Below are positions 8,171-17,400 of a DNA stretch of 28,740 nucleotides, piece by piece (positions within the stretch are counted from its first letter, which is position 1; each line of letters begins with the position of its first letter). The notes beneath the pieces were generated by a model. It searched no databases. It was not told the DNA's origin and was given only the letters and a program-made list of their open reading frames with translations. Source of the stretch: Bacteroidota bacterium (GTDB taxonomy: Bacteria; Bacteroidota; Bacteroidia; Chitinophagales; Chitinophagaceae); NCBI GenBank assembly GCA_023391015.1, contig JAEWBT010000146.1, positions 1 to 28,740 on the forward strand, given 5' to 3'. Position numbers and translations under genes: made by a program.

Positions 8171-10750
8171 ATGCGGGGTGCCATTCTGATTTTAGTTTCC
8201 TGGCTGTTCCTTTTTTGCGCACCGGCGGCAGCGCAGCCTTCCGGCGTGCTTCAAACCCGCTATAAGCCTTCATTTCGCAAAGGTCGTATTGCGTCTTTTC
8301 TCCGCGACATCCGGCAGCAAACCGGCGTTTCCGTTTCCTACGCTTCGTCTGTTTTAGACAGCAATCGCCGTGTCAGTCTGCTGCGAACCGAGTCGGACCT
8401 GGAAATAATTTTCCAACAACTGCTCACCGGGCAAGCAGTAGAAGCCGTAGAAAGCAACGGCGGCATTTTGCTCATTCCCCGCATCCGCAGCGAGCACGCA
8501 CTGGCCTACCGCGTGGTTACGGGTCGCATCCGGGAAAAAGGCAGTGGCGAGGTGCTGATTGGCGCAGCGGTGTATGTGCCTGGCTTACGGGCTGGTGGCC
8601 TCACCAACGATTATGGGTTGTATCAAATAGCGCTTCCTGAAGGCGAAATCAACGTGTGCGTTTCCTATGTCGGCTTTGCAGCTGACACTTTTGAAATCCC
8701 CGCTGCCGGAAATTACCGGTATGACGTGGATCTGGAAGCCCAAAGCCACCTCAAAGAAGTAGAAATTACTGCTCAGGAGCGCGGGATGGCGGGCGACCGC
8801 GCTCACCTGCGCATCACCGATGGCAAGCCCCAACCGCAATCGCTGGGCGCACTGGACCCGGTGCGCGACCTTCAGTTTGAGGCGGGCGTACAGCCGGGGG
8901 TAGCAGGTGCCAGCGGGCTGATTGTACGCGGCGGCAGCCCGGGACAGAATTTGTATCTGCTGGATGGCGTTACGCTCTATTACGCCGATCATTTCTTTGG
9001 ACTGACATCAGTTTACAACGGCGATGCGCTCAAATCGGTGGATTTTTATAAAAGTGCTTTTCCGGCACGTTATGGCGGCCGCGTTTCTTCAGTGATAGAT
9101 GCCCGTGGTCGTGATGGCGACCTGCAACGCTTTGGCGGCGAAGCTTCCCTCAGTCTGGTGCGCGCCGCCCTGAGCCTGGAAGGCCCCATCGTGAAAGACA
9201 AGCTTTCTTTTATTGTTTCCGGAAGGCGCTCGTGGATCGATGGGCTGCTGCAGGTGGTTCCCGACGCACCCTCGGCTTATTTTTACGACGTTCATGCCAA
9301 GGTGCAATGGGTTGCCGGGGCCAACCATCGCTTTTACGCTGGCCTTTACAGCGGTCGCGATGAGCTGCGCCTCAGCAAAGACACGCCGGCCTCCTATCAG
9401 CGGCTGCGCTGGAACAATACCGTTGCCTCTTTGCGCTGGAGCGCCATTCTTTCGCCTCGTGTTTTGCTGGATGCCACTGCAGCCTACAGTTCTTTTTCTT
9501 TTGACCAGAAGGATCTAGTATATGAGCAGGACAGCCTGGGCAAAACGGTAACCAATTATCTACTGGGTGTTTCCGCAATTCATGATTTTTCCTTTAAAGG
9601 TCAGTTTCAATGGAGCCCCGGACTGCGCTACCGCGCCACAGCCGGCATCCGGGCCGCGCGTACCGAGTTTCAGCCTTCCTCGCTGGACCGGCAAATTCCC
9701 AATGCCATTATCGGCCCTACCGGCAGCATCAGCAGCCTTTTCAACAACAGCGAACTGACACTGTATGCCGAAAACAACCTGCGTCTCGGGGAACGCTGGT
9801 TGCTGCGGCCCGGTATTCATGCAACGGCCTGGCTGAGCGGGCAATATCAATACATCAGCCTGCAACCCCGGTTTTATCTTTCTTACCGTCGCCGCCCGGG
9901 CGAAACCTGGTATTTCTCTACCGGGCGCATGGGCCAGTTTCTCCATTTACTCACTAATAATAGCTTTGGGCTGGCCAACGATTTTTGGGTTCCCAGCACG
10001 GCCCGCATCCGCCCCGAAGAAAGCTGGTATGCCAACCTAGGACTTAAAAAGGATTTTGGCTCGCACGTAGAAACCAATCTGGAAGGCTATTATCGCTATA
10101 CCGACGGCGTGATTGCTTCGCTGACCGGCCAGAATCTGTTTGACAACTCGGACCGCTGGCAGGATAAGATTACCCAGGGAGCCGGCTGGAGCTATGGCGG
10201 AGAAGCCACGGCGGGTTTTAAACACGGCGACTGGAGCGTTCGCGGTGCGTATGCACTGAGCCGGTCGTGGCAGCGGTTTGGCGCGCTCAACGGTGGCGAA
10301 GCCTTCCCCTACCGGTACGACCGGCGGCACAACCTGAACCTGCGGGTTACTTATACACCATCCCACCGCTTTGATGCGACGGCGCAATGGCTTTATATGA
10401 CCGGCGAGGCTTTTACACTGCCAGACCAATTGTATCCCGATCTGGATAATAACCTGAACACCTACCATTACACCGGCGGAAAGATTTCCCCGAATTCATT
10501 CACCTATCACTACGCCGACTGGAACGCCTACCGGCTTCCCGACGTGCACCGGCTGGATTTGGGCGTCAATTTTACCCGCCGGCGAGGGCTGCATTATGTC
10601 CGGACGTGGTCTCTGGGCGTTTACAACGCCTATGCGCGGGCCAATATCAACTTTGTTTCTTTAAGTGAAAACGCCAATGGTTCCGTAAGTCTGGAAGGCA
10701 CTGTGTTGTTGCAATTTATGCCTTACGTAGCTTTGAAGGTTAAATTCTAA
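8171..10750 (+). CDS. TonB-dependent outer-membrane receptor with STN signalling domain and carboxypeptidase-like domain
   Basis: The 859-residue product starts with a signal peptide (about 1-22, ending A-A-A-Q-P). Residues about 33-105 form an STN domain, the part that touches FecR in surface signalling. Residues about 113-190 are a CarboxypepD_reg-like domain (V-T-G-R-I-R-E-K-G-S-G-E-V-L-I-G-A-A-V-Y-V). The plug at about 215-315 includes G-L-I-V-R-G-G-S-P-G-Q-N-L-Y-L-L-D-G-V. The remainder is a 22-strand-type barrel ending in an aromatic strand (M-P-Y-V-A-L-K-V-K-F). It imports an unknown ligand using TonB energy and signals its presence through FecR and the sigma factor. The next gene is a DUF4249 lipoprotein rather than SusD, so the ligand is not necessarily a glycan. 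Confidence 0.95.
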   Translation: MRGAILILVSWLFLFCAPAAAQPSGVLQTRYKPSFRKGRIASFLRDIRQQTGVSVSYASSVLDSNRRVSLLRTESDLEIIFQQLLTGQAVEAVESNGGILLIPRIRSEHALAYRVVTGRIREKGSGEVLIGAAVYVPGLRAGGLTNDYGLYQIALPEGEINVCVSYVGFAADTFEIPAAGNYRYDVDLEAQSHLKEVEITAQERGMAGDRAHLRITDGKPQPQSLGALDPVRDLQFEAGVQPGVAGASGLIVRGGSPGQNLYLLDGVTLYYADHFFGLTSVYNGDALKSVDFYKSAFPARYGGRVSSVIDARGRDGDLQRFGGEASLSLVRAALSLEGPIVKDKLSFIVSGRRSWIDGLLQVVPDAPSAYFYDVHAKVQWVAGANHRFYAGLYSGRDELRLSKDTPASYQRLRWNNTVASLRWSAILSPRVLLDATAAYSSFSFDQKDLVYEQDSLGKTVTNYLLGVSAIHDFSFKGQFQWSPGLRYRATAGIRAARTEFQPSSLDRQIPNAIIGPTGSISSLFNNSELTLYAENNLRLGERWLLRPGIHATAWLSGQYQYISLQPRFYLSYRRRPGETWYFSTGRMGQFLHLLTNNSFGLANDFWVPSTARIRPEESWYANLGLKKDFGSHVETNLEGYYRYTDGVIASLTGQNLFDNSDRWQDKITQGAGWSYGGEATAGFKHGDWSVRGAYALSRSWQRFGALNGGEAFPYRYDRRHNLNLRVTYTPSHRFDATAQWLYMTGEAFTLPDQLYPDLDNNLNTYHYTGGKISPNSFTYHYADWNAYRLPDVHRLDLGVNFTRRRGLHYVRTWSLGVYNAYARANINFVSLSENANGSVSLEGTVLLQFMPYVALKVKF

Positions 10751-10762
10751 GCAGCAACTGTC

Positions 10763-11806
10763 TTGCGATTTCCCGTACTTTCTTTCTTTTTTTTACTGCT
10801 GTTGGCGGGCCTGAGCGGGTGCGTCACCAAGCTGGACCTTCCGGATCGGATTGCGGATAGAAAACTGGTGTTGCTGGGCGAGTTGGTGGCCAGCGACACA
10901 GTTGTCCTTCGGCTGGGCCAGACCACGCCGGTAACACAAGGAAGTAAGGCGCAGGTACCCAGTCCTGCCGGCATTTCGGCAGCATTCCTGAAAGAAGCCA
11001 TTCAGATCACCACCTTGATGCCGCGTGTGGATGACCGCACACCAGACTTGCAGACGTTAATTTTCTCTTCTGCCCAGCGCATTTTTTCCGGAAGTCGCTA
11101 TACGGTCCGGGTAACCGGCGGCGCGTATCCCGACCTGGCGGCTACCGTGCAGGTGCCCCACCCTTTTGTGGCTGCCGGGATTGACACCGCGACCGTAACC
11201 TACGCCGGCGGAACGGCCCTGCGCGTGTTGATTCGCATTTACGACCCGGCAGGGGAAGCCAACTTTTATAGTGTGGATGCACTACGGCAAAGCTTTCAGA
11301 TTTCCGGAAAATTCACCTACGATAGCGACACTTTTGACTTGATTTCAGATAAAGACTTCTATGACTCCTTAAAAGAAAATGGCATCACGCCAGTGCGCTA
11401 TGTAGACACTTTCCACCATCCGGCACAGGAGCGGTTGCAGATTTACACCAATGACGTGGAAACCGAAAACCTAAAGCTCGCCACGCCATTCGCCGTGGCA
11501 CGTCGCATTCTCCTGACCGACCAGACATTTGCCGGCAGCCGCCACGACTTGCAGGTGTTCATTTCGAAAGACCGCTTCCGGGGGCGATTTCCGGATGATC
11601 TGGGGCGGATTGTTGTAAACGTAAAATCGCTGACGCCAGAGTATTTTTTGTATCTGCGCTCCTATGAAACTTTTACGCCTACCACTTCTACCGGTTATCT
11701 GGCCCAGCCCGTGCGCATTGAAAGCAATGTAACCGGTGGCCTGGGTGTTTTGGGTGCCAGCTTTCGGGTCCCTTTTTATTACAGTTTTGACCCCAATCCT
11801 TTTTAA
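10763..11806 (+). CDS. DUF4249-family outer-membrane lipoprotein
   Basis: The 347-residue product starts MRFPVLSFFFLLLLAGLSGC, a lipoprotein signal with the lipobox L-S-G-C and acylated Cys20. The body is all-beta-like with D-L-P-D-R-I-A-D-R-K-L-V-L-L-G-E-L and later L-T-P-E-Y-F-L-Y-L-R-S-Y-E, as in DUF4249 proteins encoded beside TonB receptors in Bacteroidota. It probably sits on the receptor as a surface accessory protein; molecular function is not known. The start must be TTG at 10763: it is in the same frame as the receptor's TAA stop (10748-10750) and no other start codon lies in the four codons between. The 12-base gap suggests translational coupling. Confidence 0.85.
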   Translation: MRFPVLSFFFLLLLAGLSGCVTKLDLPDRIADRKLVLLGELVASDTVVLRLGQTTPVTQGSKAQVPSPAGISAAFLKEAIQITTLMPRVDDRTPDLQTLIFSSAQRIFSGSRYTVRVTGGAYPDLAATVQVPHPFVAAGIDTATVTYAGGTALRVLIRIYDPAGEANFYSVDALRQSFQISGKFTYDSDTFDLISDKDFYDSLKENGITPVRYVDTFHHPAQERLQIYTNDVETENLKLATPFAVARRILLTDQTFAGSRHDLQVFISKDRFRGRFPDDLGRIVVNVKSLTPEYFLYLRSYETFTPTTSTGYLAQPVRIESNVTGGLGVLGASFRVPFYYSFDPNPF

Positions 11807-11819
11807 AAGAATCGTGTTC

Positions 11820-12977
11820 ATGCAAATCAAAGAAGTGAAAACGCCTGCGGATGTGCGCGCTTTTCTGGCTGTTCCCAAAACGATTTACGCAGCTGATCCG
11901 GCCTGGATTCAGCCGTTGGATAAAGACATTGAAGAAGTTTTTGACAAAGAAAAAAACAAAGCGTTCCGGGGCGGTGGCGAAGCGGTTCGCTGGATTTTAG
12001 AGGATCATTCCGGAAAACCGGTAGGCCGGATTGCTGCTTTTGTCAATAAAAAATACAAGGCGGAACAGCCCACCGGCGGTGTTGGTTTTTGGGAATGCCC
12101 TAACGACCCGGAAGCGGCCCGGTTGCTTTTCGACACTGCTAAGGCTTGGTTAGAAGCCCGTGGTATGGAGGCGATGGATGGGCCCATCAACTTTGGCGAG
12201 CGCGACCGCTGGTGGGGCTTGCAGGTGGCTGGTTTTCAGCCGCCGCTGTATTGTATGAACTACAATCCACCCTATTATCAGGCGTTGATGGAAGGCTATG
12301 GATTCCAGACGTACTTCCAGCAAATCTGCTTTGCGCTCGACCCAAAGGCCCGGCTTCAGGAAAAGTTTTATGCCCGCCATGCCGAGCTGGCCAAAGACCC
12401 GGCTTTCAGCGCACGGCGGATTGAAAAAGACAAGTTAGACGCGTATGCCGCCGATTTTACTAAGGTTTACAATGCCGCGTGGGCAGGCCACGGCGGCGGC
12501 AAAACCCTAGAGGAGCGCACGGTCCGGAAGATGTTTCAAAGCATGAAACCGGTGATGGACGCAGAGATTATCTGGTTTGTTTACCACAATGAAGAACCAA
12601 TTGCAATGTGGGTGAATCTGCCCGATTTGAACCAATGGTTTGGAAAGTTAAAGGGGAAATTCGGGCTGCTTCAAAAGTTGCAGTTTCTGTTTTATAAAAC
12701 CTTTACGCCCAACACCCGCTTTGTAGGTCTTGTGTTTGGCGTGGTTCCGGCATTTCAGGGCAAGGGCGTGGATGCTTATATGATTGTAGAGGCTGCTAAA
12801 ACCATTCAGGTCAAAGCCCACTACAGCGAATATGAAATGCAATGGATTGGCGATTTTAACCCCAAGATGATCAACATTGCTGAAAGCCTGGGCACCCACC
12901 GCAGCCGCGTACTTTCTACCTATCGCTATCTTTTTGACCGGAATAAAGAATTTAAACGCCACCCGCTGCTGAGTTAA
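11820..12977 (+). CDS. GNAT-fold (N-acetyltransferase-like) protein
   Basis: The 385-residue product begins MQIKEVKTPADVRAFLAVPK and contains P-x-W-I-Q-P-L and V-G-R-I-A-A-F-V-N-K-K-Y early on. Near 305-325 is G-L-V-F-G-V-V-P-A-F-Q-G-K-G-V-D-A-Y, which resembles the acetyl-CoA-binding motif A of GNAT enzymes. It looks like a large family of Bacteroidota proteins with a GNAT fold and a YghO-like layout whose substrate is not established. The ATG at 11820 is preferred; the open frame extends upstream into the DUF4249 gene without homology. It is 13 bases downstream of DUF4249, so it may be the last gene of that operon, though its function seems unrelated. The IS110 element lies just downstream. 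Confidence 0.8.
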   Translation: MQIKEVKTPADVRAFLAVPKTIYAADPAWIQPLDKDIEEVFDKEKNKAFRGGGEAVRWILEDHSGKPVGRIAAFVNKKYKAEQPTGGVGFWECPNDPEAARLLFDTAKAWLEARGMEAMDGPINFGERDRWWGLQVAGFQPPLYCMNYNPPYYQALMEGYGFQTYFQQICFALDPKARLQEKFYARHAELAKDPAFSARRIEKDKLDAYAADFTKVYNAAWAGHGGGKTLEERTVRKMFQSMKPVMDAEIIWFVYHNEEPIAMWVNLPDLNQWFGKLKGKFGLLQKLQFLFYKTFTPNTRFVGLVFGVVPAFQGKGVDAYMIVEAAKTIQVKAHYSEYEMQWIGDFNPKMINIAESLGTHRSRVLSTYRYLFDRNKEFKRHPLLS

Positions 12978-13019
12978 CCCGAATCCCGGATTAAGAGGCT
13001 TCGACCCGCTCCTTTAGAC

Positions 13020-13205
13020 TTGCAATACCTACTTTTCTATTGGCAAAACCAAAAGAGCAGGGGGGGTGGGTGCACTAAGACACGCTCCGGGCCATTGTTC
13101 CCTTAGGCTGATTCAGACCCACCCCTCCATCATCATCAAACAATACTCAAATAGAAATTCGGGTAGCAAGACCCATTAGCAAGGAGTTGAGTTGATTTGA
13201 TGAGT
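13020..13205 (+). ncRNA. Predicted IS110 bridge RNA (5' stem-loop, target-binding loop, donor-binding loop)
   Basis: Three structures occur in order. A 5' stem-loop pairs CAATA (13023-13027) with TATTG (13038-13042). The target-binding loop has a 12-bp outer stem (13060-13071 with 13117-13128), a large internal loop and a short GGG/CCC apical stem (13089-13091 with 13100-13102). The donor-binding loop has an outer stem of about 16 bp with small bulges (13134-13150 with 13187-13202), internal strands AUAGAAAUUC (13151-13160) and AUUAGCAAGGAG (13175-13186), and an apical GGGU/ACCC stem (13161-13164 with 13171-13174). This order and shape match the bridge RNAs described for the IS621/IS110 group, which lie upstream of the transposase. 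Exact ends and transcription are inferred. Confidence 0.72.
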
Positions 13206-13240
13206 GCTCTTCTTTTGTTTAACGCTTCAAAAACAGATTT

Positions 13241-14206
13241 ATGCAAAACCTGTTTGTAGGCATCGACATCAGTGCCGGGAAGCTCGACATCCATCTGTGC
13301 TGCGGGCAGACAAAGAGCATCGGCAACAATCCAAAAGAAATCAAAGCTTTTTTGGGTACCCTGGCCGCCGGTACGGTCATCGGCATGGAGAACACCGGAC
13401 GCTACAACAACCACCTTTTAAACCTGCTTTCAGAGCGTCCTTTCAAGGTCTATGTGATAGACCCCCAGCACCTCAAAAAGAGCCTGGGGCTGGTGCGGGG
13501 GAAAAATGACCGCATCGATGCAAAACGCATCTGCGAGTTCGTAATCAGGAACCAGGCTGAGCTGGAGGTCTGGTCGCCGGCCACTAAGGCTGTTGGCCAA
13601 ATCAGGCTCCTGATGGCAGAGCGGGCACAGCGCATCAGGATGCGGCGGCAGTTGTTGTCTACCCGGGCTTCTTACGCTTTTGAAAAAGGCTCCGGACTGG
13701 ACAAGGAGCTGGTTGGGCTCAGCAAGGCCCTGGTGGCAAAAGTGAACGAACAGATAAAACAGCTCGAGGCAAAAATGCTGCGTATCATAAAAGAGGACGA
13801 AGTGCTGCACCGGAACTTCGGCTACCTGAAGAGCATACCCGGTGTGGGCGACATCCTGGCCCTGCTGGTGATTGTACGGACAAACGGCTTCACCCGGCTG
13901 ATGGAACCCCGGAAGATGGCCTGCTATGCGGGGGTGGTTCCCTTTGAACAGCAGTCCGGCAAGTCGTTGCGCGGTAAGCCCAGAGTCTGCCACCTGGCCG
14001 ACAAGACGTTAAAAACCATCCTTCACATGGCGGCTATGAGTGCTGTCAGGCTCAATAACGACTTGGGCCAATACTACCTGCGAAAGGTCGAAGCGGGCAA
14101 AAACAAAATGAGCATCCTCAATGCCGTGCGCAACAAGATCGTCCACAGGATATGCGCGGTGATAAAAAACCAAAAAAATTATGAACCAGCCTTGGTTTTG
14201 TCATAG
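13241..14206 (+). CDS. IS110-family DEDD transposase/recombinase
   Basis: The 321-residue recombinase carries the RuvC-like DEDD site: D9 in G-I-D-I-S, E50 in G-M-E-N-T-G, and D90 and D93 in K-N-D-R-I-D-A-K. The C-terminal Tnp_20 domain starts near I-P-G-V-G-D-I (199-205) and has F-E-Q-Q-S-G-K-S, where S239 is the likely nucleophile, equivalent to the serine of IS621. Length is usual for the IS110 group and the frame is intact, so the element may be active. Its start ATG lies 35 bases after the predicted bridge RNA. In this family the protein uses the RNA to bring target and donor DNA together and exchange strands at a dinucleotide core. Confidence 0.96.
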   Translation: MQNLFVGIDISAGKLDIHLCCGQTKSIGNNPKEIKAFLGTLAAGTVIGMENTGRYNNHLLNLLSERPFKVYVIDPQHLKKSLGLVRGKNDRIDAKRICEFVIRNQAELEVWSPATKAVGQIRLLMAERAQRIRMRRQLLSTRASYAFEKGSGLDKELVGLSKALVAKVNEQIKQLEAKMLRIIKEDEVLHRNFGYLKSIPGVGDILALLVIVRTNGFTRLMEPRKMACYAGVVPFEQQSGKSLRGKPRVCHLADKTLKTILHMAAMSAVRLNNDLGQYYLRKVEAGKNKMSILNAVRNKIVHRICAVIKNQKNYEPALVLS

Positions 14207-14285
14207 AAATCAGCCTGATACACAGGTTCTACAACGAGGTTCGCATTGGGTTGAAAACACAAGAAATTTCCGGAAATTTTCCGGA

Positions 14286-14319
14286 AAGCGTCCCTGCTTT
14301 TCCCTAAGCAGGGACGCTT
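14286..14319. terminator. 14-bp perfect hairpin downstream of the IS110 element
   Basis: AAGCGTCCCTGCTT (14286-14299) pairs perfectly with AAGCAGGGACGCTT (14306-14319) across a 6-base loop. It may be the original terminator of the GNAT-protein operon, now separated from it by the insertion. No strong T-run follows. Confidence 0.5.
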
Positions 14320-14340
14320 GCCACGGCCTTTTGAAGCCTG

Positions 14341-14391
14341 TTCCCAAATAAAAATCCCCAACCAAAACGGCTGGGGATTTTTATTTGGGGA
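14341..14391. terminator. Bidirectional terminator between the IS110 element and the T9SS genes
   Basis: The arm 14341-14360 pairs with 14372-14391: CCCAAATAAAAATCCCCA against TGGGGATTTTTATTTGGG, plus two outer pairs. The loop is 11 bases and can pair further. The A-rich left arm and T-rich right arm give U-runs in both directions. It ends 16 bases from the stop of the minus-strand giant gene. Confidence 0.8.
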
Positions 14392-14406
14392 AAGCATTTT
14401 AAAGCT

Positions 14407-17400
14407 TTATCGAATCAATATCACATCGCCTTTAAAAGTCTCGGACTGTCCATCGGGAGACGTGGTGCGAATGATATAGGAATAGGTTCCGGCTCCTTGC
14501 GGCTCGCCGTCAAAGGTGCCATCCCAACCCGGTGTATTGCCGGAGGCATTGAACATCTGCTGTCCCCAGCGGTTGAAGACGCGGAATTCTACCACGCGGC
14601 GCGTTGTCAGGTTTTGGGGAGCAAAGTAATCGTTTTTGCTATCGCCGTTTGGCGTAAAGGCGTTGGGGACGACCACCAAGGTGCGCGGGTCCACCGTTAC
14701 GGTAGCGGTATCGGATGTCTGGCAACCATCAAGGCCGATGCCGGTAACGATGTACTGCGTGGTTTTCATCGGCGAAGCCATCACCGCAGCACCTACCGTA
14801 TTGCTCAGACCATTGCCGGGCGTCCAGTGATAAACGTTGGCCCCATTGGCATAGAGCGGCACGGCGTCGCCGTACTTAATCGTCGTTTCTTTAGGAGTCA
14901 GCTTTACGCGCTCGGTTGTTTTGAGCCGCACACTTGCCGTGAAGGTATCGGCGCAAACGGTTTTGTCTTTGCCCCAATAGTTGTAGCCAACCAGAATGTA
15001 ATCGGTGTTACGCTCCGGATGGGCAATCACACGCTGGCAGGTGTCGCAATCCAAAGTGGTAGCCGGTTTATAGTTATCCTGATACCATTTGTAATAATCG
15101 CGTGGCGAAGATTTCAGGATGGCCGCATCGCCGGGGCAAATCAGGCTGTCGGCAGGCGTAGCATAAACGGTATCTTCAGCCAGGATAATGTTCAGCGTAT
15201 CGCGGGAAATACATCCTTCATACCCCACTACCTCTGCATAAAGTGTATAAGACTTTGGAACGTAAGCGACGGCCTTTTGCACGTTTGAATCCTGCAGGTA
15301 GGTGCCGGGGCGCCAGTAAACGTTGAAGGCAGAATCTTCCGGCTTGCAATAGGCAAAACGAATGTTCGGACGGTTGACCGAGGCCGAAGGGCTACCGGCA
15401 ATTTGGCAAACATTAGTGGTGTTGCTGACGCTTTGCAGCACCGTCTGAGCGCCTGTTTTGCTGTATTGCACTTCCGTGCTGACAGAGCCGGGCGTAAATG
15501 TGGTATTGTTAAAGCAAATATCCACAATCAGGTTCTGCGACGTATCCCAGTTGTAAGGCCGATCGAAGGTGATGGTGTTCCAGCCGGTATCGAGCGCCGG
15601 GAGCGTTGGCGTATTTAATACCTGGGCAAGCCCGGTGGTAAAACTAGGATCGCCATTGTAGGAGTTGCGGTTGGTGCAACTCATGGATACTTTAAAGTTT
15701 TCTAATGGGGCAGTAGAAGGGGTACCATCCACATAAAAGCTTAGGCTCCGGATCGTTCCGGTTGAAAGCCCCCCATCAATGAGTTCTTGTCTTTGGAAAA
15801 TCATCTGCGTATGCACCGATGCGTTGGCAGTCCGGAATGGCGTTTGTTGCGCTGTACTGCCGGTAGCGTCGGTACAGAATCCGATACGGGCCGTGTCAGC
15901 GGTACCAGGCGTAACGCAGGCAGCCATAGGGCCGTAGTTACACCGGATGTCTTGGCGAAGCTTTTTGCCGGTAACAATTGCATCCAACTGAAGCAGGCCC
16001 GGACGGCACACCACGACTTCCTCATCCGGAATGGTTTTGATGCGGTTTACCTCAATGCTGATGGTGTCTTTTACCTTACAAAGGAAAGGGGTACGCAGTG
16101 CAGTAATTACGTAGGTGGTATTGGAATCCGGCTTGGCCAGTGGGTTGAGGCAATCAGTGCAGCTTAAGCTACCGAGACCTGCACCGCCGGGAAGTGCAGC
16201 CCAGGCGTAGCGGGTATTGCTGTCCGATGAGGTAACATTAATCTGATAGCCCTTGCCACCGCCAGTGGGGCAGTAGTAGCCGTCAGGTCCGGCATCAATG
16301 CCAGTAGGTACTTTGATGAGGACGCTGATATAATTTTTCACGACAATTTTCTGACCGCTCCGGCCACAACTGGTATCGGATACGGTAAAAATTTTCGTGT
16401 ATTCGCCTTCTTCGCCGGGCTGCGGCGTGTACTCAAAAACACCCAGTACATCGTTCGTAAAGCCCTTGCTGTTAGAGTCCGCAACAGCCGAAAACTTACC
16501 AATGCGCGCCCCCAAGGAATCATCCATCGTCAGTAATGCGGTCGATGATGGCGTATAGCCGGAAAGGTTGAACCGCAGGGTAGAGCCAGGGCAAACTGTA
16601 ACGATATTTCCGGAATCGCCCGATTGCACAAGCGTGCCGCCAGTGATACCTTTAGGCACTTTAGTGATGGTGGGTACATCACCAGTACAAGGTAAGATGG
16701 CAACCTGAACATCTCGCTCTGCATAGCCTACAAGTACGCCTTTATAATATTTATTCAACCGAAAGGTCAGTACATACAAGCCTGTGCGGGGCGCTGTAAA
16801 ACTAGTAGTTCCGGTACGAGAGTTCACGTTGTAACCAGTGGTTGAGTTTACCGGATTACCTACATTATAGCCAGGAGCATAACCAATTGGGAATGGATTA
16901 CTGTTGTAACCTTGTGCGTTTGCTGGTACCACCTCCAACTGAATAAACTTCTCAACAGAATCTTCCTCCTGTGATTCCGGTCCATTCAAAAAGATGGATG
17001 GTTTGTTGACACAAAGAAAAGGCGTGGGTGAAACTGTAAATTTAGGACTACTTATTGTTGGTGCTGCCACGTTATTGATCATGCATGACACATACAGATC
17101 TTCCCCCTTTGTAGCAAGATTTTCAATACCGTTGTTCCGGGCATTGTCATGCCAGTAGAAAGTCCAATCCTTACAAGCTTGAGGTAGCGTTACAGTAGCA
17201 ACAAAACGGTGACGAACAAATCCTGGCTGTACATCTGATGGCCAGTTAGCAATAGGGACTTTTAAATACTTGCAAGAATTAAGATATTTGGCATCCGTGC
17301 AAAGCTGATCAAGTGTGTCTCTTCTTTCCGGGGCAGTTAGGTTTACACTAATTGTTCCGGAATAACAACCAGAAGGAGAATATATATTAATGGTTTGGAA

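Larger units (their letters stand above)
13009..14216 (+). mobile_element. IS110-family insertion element
   Basis: The element contains one DEDD transposase (13241-14206) with a structured non-coding left end of about 230 bases and almost no right end, and has no terminal inverted repeats, as expected for IS110. I place the left boundary at a CT core at 13009-13010 because the target guide (GACACGCT, 13079-13086) resembles the left flank GACCCGCT (13003-13010), and AAGGAG (13181-13186) is complementary to CTCCTT (13009-13014). The right core is proposed at CT 14215-14216, close to ATAGAAAT (14203-14210), which equals the left part of the donor loop. The right edge is less sure. No TTCCGGAA palindrome lies inside, although copies flank it, which fits transferred DNA. 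Confidence 0.7.
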
